This document shows, in pieces, positions 6,867 through 8,670 of a stretch of DNA of 8,670 nucleotides. The first letter of the stretch is position 1; every line of letters begins with the position of its first letter. The position numbers and the translations under genes are program-made. Location of the stretch: assembly GCA_019090225.1 (NCBI GenBank), contig JAHRWI010000323.1, positions 1-8,670 of the forward strand. The letters are read 5' to 3'. This DNA is from Porticoccaceae bacterium (GTDB lineage: Bacteria > Pseudomonadota > Gammaproteobacteria > Pseudomonadales > Porticoccaceae). Below the pieces are notes generated by a model. The model did no database searches, was not told the DNA's origin, and saw nothing but the letters and a program-made list of their open reading frames with translations.

Positions 6867-7964
6867 TTAGATCCCGATCATCTTCTGAATAATTGCATAG
6901 TGATCTTCAAAAACCTGTGTGGAATCCAGATCCGCTAACGGCACCCACATGGCATGCCTGGCATCATCGCTACCCTCGACGTTTGGCAGGGTTTCACCAG
7001 GCTCAAGCTCTATATGAAAGGCATGGGTAATGGTTCGACCACGAGCCGAACGGTAGGGGTCGTCAAACACCTCTTGCCCCCTGATAGAACCCTTTAAAAC
7101 CGCAGCTGGGATATCCAAACAGGTTTCCTCACGTAGCTCACGCAAACAAGCATCGAGCAGCTTCTCCCCATGATCAAGAAAACCACCCGGCAGGGCTAAC
7201 AGGCCCTGGCCGGGCCGCCCTTTGCGTTCAATCATTAAAATATGGCCACTTTGAATAATTACCGCATCGACTGTGACAAAGATGGGCGGATAGGGTGCAG
7301 CGTTCCATGCCTCTTTGTAATTACGAACAAACTTATGCTCCGCCTGGATATCGGCGTAACTATCGCTGCGACAAAATTCTGAAATACTCGTCTGGACATT
7401 TTCAGGAAGCAGGTCAGCGATCTTTTCTGGACTAGCCCCGCCGAAGCCCGTCGCACCAGAGCCAGAACCAGAACCAGAACCCTCAAAACCAGATGCACCA
7501 AAAATAGTTTCTCGGATAGATGTTGCACTGATGCCCTGAAGATCCCCCACCTCGGCCGCACCCCAATGGGGAAACCAATTCACATAGTAGGAACTACGAT
7601 GCTGACTATGCCCGACCATGGCAATTTTTTGTGCTTTTAGTGGAGCATTGCAGTGCGCATTCACCAGGCTGTTAACTATCGCCTGCACACTTTTGATCCA
7701 GGCTGCATCGTTGTAAACATTATCCGTCAGCGGGGCAATATGAATACGGGCATTATCAGCTTCAGAGACCGCCCCGCGAATCATGACTTCCCGCTCAAGA
7801 GCAGACCATGGGTTGCGAATAGTTCGAGGTTGATGGGCTGATCCACAGAGCACAATAATTTGTTCGGCGCAGGCTAAACCCGCTTGAAGAAGGGCCAGGT
7901 GGCCTTTGTGAAAAGGTTGAAAACGGCCAATAAAGACGAGAACGTCGAAATCTTTGTTTGCCAT
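6867..7964 (-). CDS. nadM: Bifunctional nicotinamide mononucleotide adenylyltransferase / Nudix hydrolase
   Basis: This 365-residue cytoplasmic protein fuses a NadM-type NMN adenylyltransferase (NMN + ATP to NAD + PPi) to a Nudix domain; known fusions of this type (Synechocystis, Francisella) hydrolyse ADP-ribose. Domain 1 shows the nucleotidyltransferase motif GRFQPFHKGH (13-22) and ISATSIRE (145-152), the ISxTxxR signature. Domain 2 (about 225-365) contains the Nudix box from Gly261 through Glu267 to Arg275-Glu276 and Glu279-Glu280, residues 261-283. The Gly near the end of the box (EExG) is Cys282 here; the catalytic Glu residues are intact. Between ISATSIRE and the helix at 179-198 lies a Gly/Ser-rich insert (156-178) with four Gly-Ser pairs. 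The ATG at 7964 has AAGGAG nine bases upstream. The domain order and motifs make the call firm; the Nudix substrate is inferred from relatives. Confidence 0.92.
   Translation of the reverse strand: MANKDFDVLVFIGRFQPFHKGHLALLQAGLACAEQIIVLCGSAHQPRTIRNPWSALEREVMIRGAVSEADNARIHIAPLTDNVYNDAAWIKSVQAIVNSLVNAHCNAPLKAQKIAMVGHSQHRSSYYVNWFPHWGAAEVGDLQGISATSIRETIFGASGFEGSGSGSGSGATGFGGASPEKIADLLPENVQTSISEFCRSDSYADIQAEHKFVRNYKEAWNAAPYPPIFVTVDAVIIQSGHILMIERKGRPGQGLLALPGGFLDHGEKLLDACLRELREETCLDIPAAVLKGSIRGQEVFDDPYRSARGRTITHAFHIELEPGETLPNVEGSDDARHAMWVPLADLDSTQVFEDHYAIIQKMIGI
7458..7481 (-). repeat. Hexanucleotide tandem repeat encoding (Gly-Ser)4 in nadM
   Basis: Four hexamer units occur back to back: AGAGCC then three identical AGAACC on the + strand, coding for Gly-Ser pairs at residues 162-169. 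The surrounding insert (7431-7499, residues 156-178) is also Gly, Ala and Phe rich. A six-base unit changes length without shifting the frame. Confidence 0.85.
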
Positions 7965-8062
7965 GCCAGCAGGCTCCTTGCTTTTATGACCTGAAGCGGG
8001 TCTATCTGAATATCTGGATTCTAACGCTCCAATTTTTATTATGCGCGTTCTACTTTAAAAAT

Positions 8063-8122
8063 TACTGCTTTAGCAAATGCTGTTTCATCAAATACGCTTG
8101 TTTAAAATACTCTTGTTTAAAA
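8063..8122. repeat. Four degenerate 15-base tandem units upstream of nadM
   Basis: Units are TACTGCTTTAGCAAA (8063-8077), TGCTGTTTCATCAAA (8078-8092), TACGCTTGTTTAAAA (8093-8107) and TACTCTTGTTTAAAA (8108-8122). The last two differ at one base; the first two are diverged but keep the period and the A-rich end. The array lies between the typA terminator and the nadM start, within the 218-base spacer 7965-8182. A 64-codon open frame crosses it on the + strand, but I see no support for it as a gene. Confidence 0.75.
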
Positions 8123-8130
8123 GAGCAGAC

Positions 8131-8162
8131 CAAAAAAATAGCCCATCGTTAAATGGGCTATT
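8131..8162 (-). terminator. Rho-independent terminator of typA
   Basis: On the - strand, a ten-base-pair perfect stem (AATAGCCCAT paired with ATGGGCTATT, six-base loop) is followed by seven T residues (the A-run at 8132-8138 on the + strand). It begins 20 bases after the typA stop codon. It should end the typA transcript and insulate the nadM gene downstream, which therefore needs its own promoter in 7965-8130. Confidence 0.9.
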
Positions 8163-8182
8163 CCGTGTTTACTCCGACTCGA

Positions 8183-8670
8183 TCAGGCCCGGCCCGCTCG
8201 CTTGCGTTCGTTTTCTGTCAGTAGCTTTTTGCGCAGCCGAATACTGTTAGGGGTTATTTCGACCAGTTCGTCGTCTTCGATAAATTCCAGAGCTTGCTCA
8301 AGGGTGTGGCGCACGGGTGGCACCAGGGTTAGCGCTTCATCCGTGCCGGAGGCGCGAACGTTGGTTAGTTGCTTGCCTTTGGTGGGATTGACCGAGAGAT
8401 CGTTAGTGCGGGAATGGATACCAATCACCTGACCTTCATAAACGTCTTCGCCATGATTTAAAAACAAGCGGCCACGCTCTTGCAGGTTAAACAGGGAGAA
8501 ACCCAGGGTTTTACCTTTGACCATGGATATCAGCACACCATTTTGCCGAGACATGACTTCGCCGATTTTAGTGGGGCCATAATGATCAAAAATGCTGGTC
8601 ATAATGCCGGAGCCAGAGGTCATGGTAAGAAACTGCCCGCGAAAACCAATCAGCCCCCGCGATGGAATAA
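8183..8670 (-). CDS. typA: Translational GTPase TypA/BipA, C-terminal part (partial at window edge)
   Basis: The 161 C-terminal residues of TypA (BipA), a ribosome-associated GTPase of the EF-G-like family with roles in ribosome assembly and stress or cold growth. The full family is about 600 residues; the GTPase and EF-G-like domains lie beyond the window. The visible part starts in frame at the edge with IPSRGLIGFRGQFLT, then TMTSGSGIMTSIFDHYGP; this SRGLIGFR...TxTxGxG segment is diagnostic. It continues into the TypA-specific C-terminal domain (GVLISMVKGKTLGFSLFNLQERGRL; KGKQLTNVRASGTDEAL; LEFIEDDELVEITPNSIRLRKK). The ATG at 8623 is internal, not the start. The stop at 8183-8185 is followed by a strong intrinsic terminator. 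Confidence 0.95.
   Translation of the reverse strand, partial: IPSRGLIGFRGQFLTMTSGSGIMTSIFDHYGPTKIGEVMSRQNGVLISMVKGKTLGFSLFNLQERGRLFLNHGEDVYEGQVIGIHSRTNDLSVNPTKGKQLTNVRASGTDEALTLVPPVRHTLEQALEFIEDDELVEITPNSIRLRKKLLTENERKRAGRA

Noticed and set aside
7958..8152. 64-codon + strand frame over the nadM leader, Cys/Lys/Tyr rich with five-residue periodicity
   Set aside because: The periodicity is just the 15-base DNA array read in frame, and the start overlaps nadM with no Shine-Dalgarno. A small gene is unlikely.
1..8670. Mobile element, phage, CRISPR or defence island
   Set aside because: No transposase, integrase or recombinase gene, no long terminal inverted repeats, no spacer-repeat array, and all genes are ordinary housekeeping families.

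Overview
This 8.67-kb window looks like a housekeeping stretch of a Gammaproteobacterium chromosome, plausibly marine (Cellvibrionales- or Oceanospirillales-like). The reasons are the murein-recycling ligase Mpl, an adjacent pip-dtd pair as I recall from pseudomonads, a TypA/BipA C-terminus, a DUF1415 protein, and a PPi-type phosphofructokinase closely resembling the Methylococcus-type enzyme. Base composition looks mid-range and even. I see no transposase, integrase, phage gene, tRNA, rRNA or CRISPR array. The taxonomic placement is an inference from gene content only.

Layout, left to right: mpl (-, 15-1394); a 200-base divergent spacer with a promoter candidate; a pyrophosphate-dependent phosphofructokinase (+, 1595-2857); a short convergent junction made of 15-base tandem repeats; dtd (-, 2904-3356) directly behind pip (-, 3360-4325), almost certainly co-transcribed; a 76-base divergent spacer; tag (+, 4402-5010); a secreted class II-like cytochrome c with a C-terminal CVSCH haem site (+, 5081-5671); a DUF1415 protein (+, about 5695-6273); a SnoaL-like/NTF2-fold protein (+, 6330-6797); a bifunctional NMN adenylyltransferase/Nudix protein (-, 6867-7964); a repeat-bearing spacer with a clear intrinsic terminator; and the C-terminal 161 residues of TypA (-, 8183 to the window edge).

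The genes do not form one pathway. They cover wall-peptide recycling (Mpl), reversible glycolysis with PPi (Pfp), translation quality control and peptide turnover (Dtd, Pip), alkylation repair (Tag), a periplasmic haem protein, NAD metabolism (NadM-Nudix) and ribosome-associated GTPase function (TypA). I found no convincing new multi-gene system. The most unusual pattern is short tandem repetition: 15-base-period arrays occur at three separate places (2868-2914, 5222-5266, 8063-8122), and a hexamer array encodes a Gly-Ser run inside the NadM-Nudix gene. The uncharacterised cytochrome/DUF1415 pair is the other place worth a second look.
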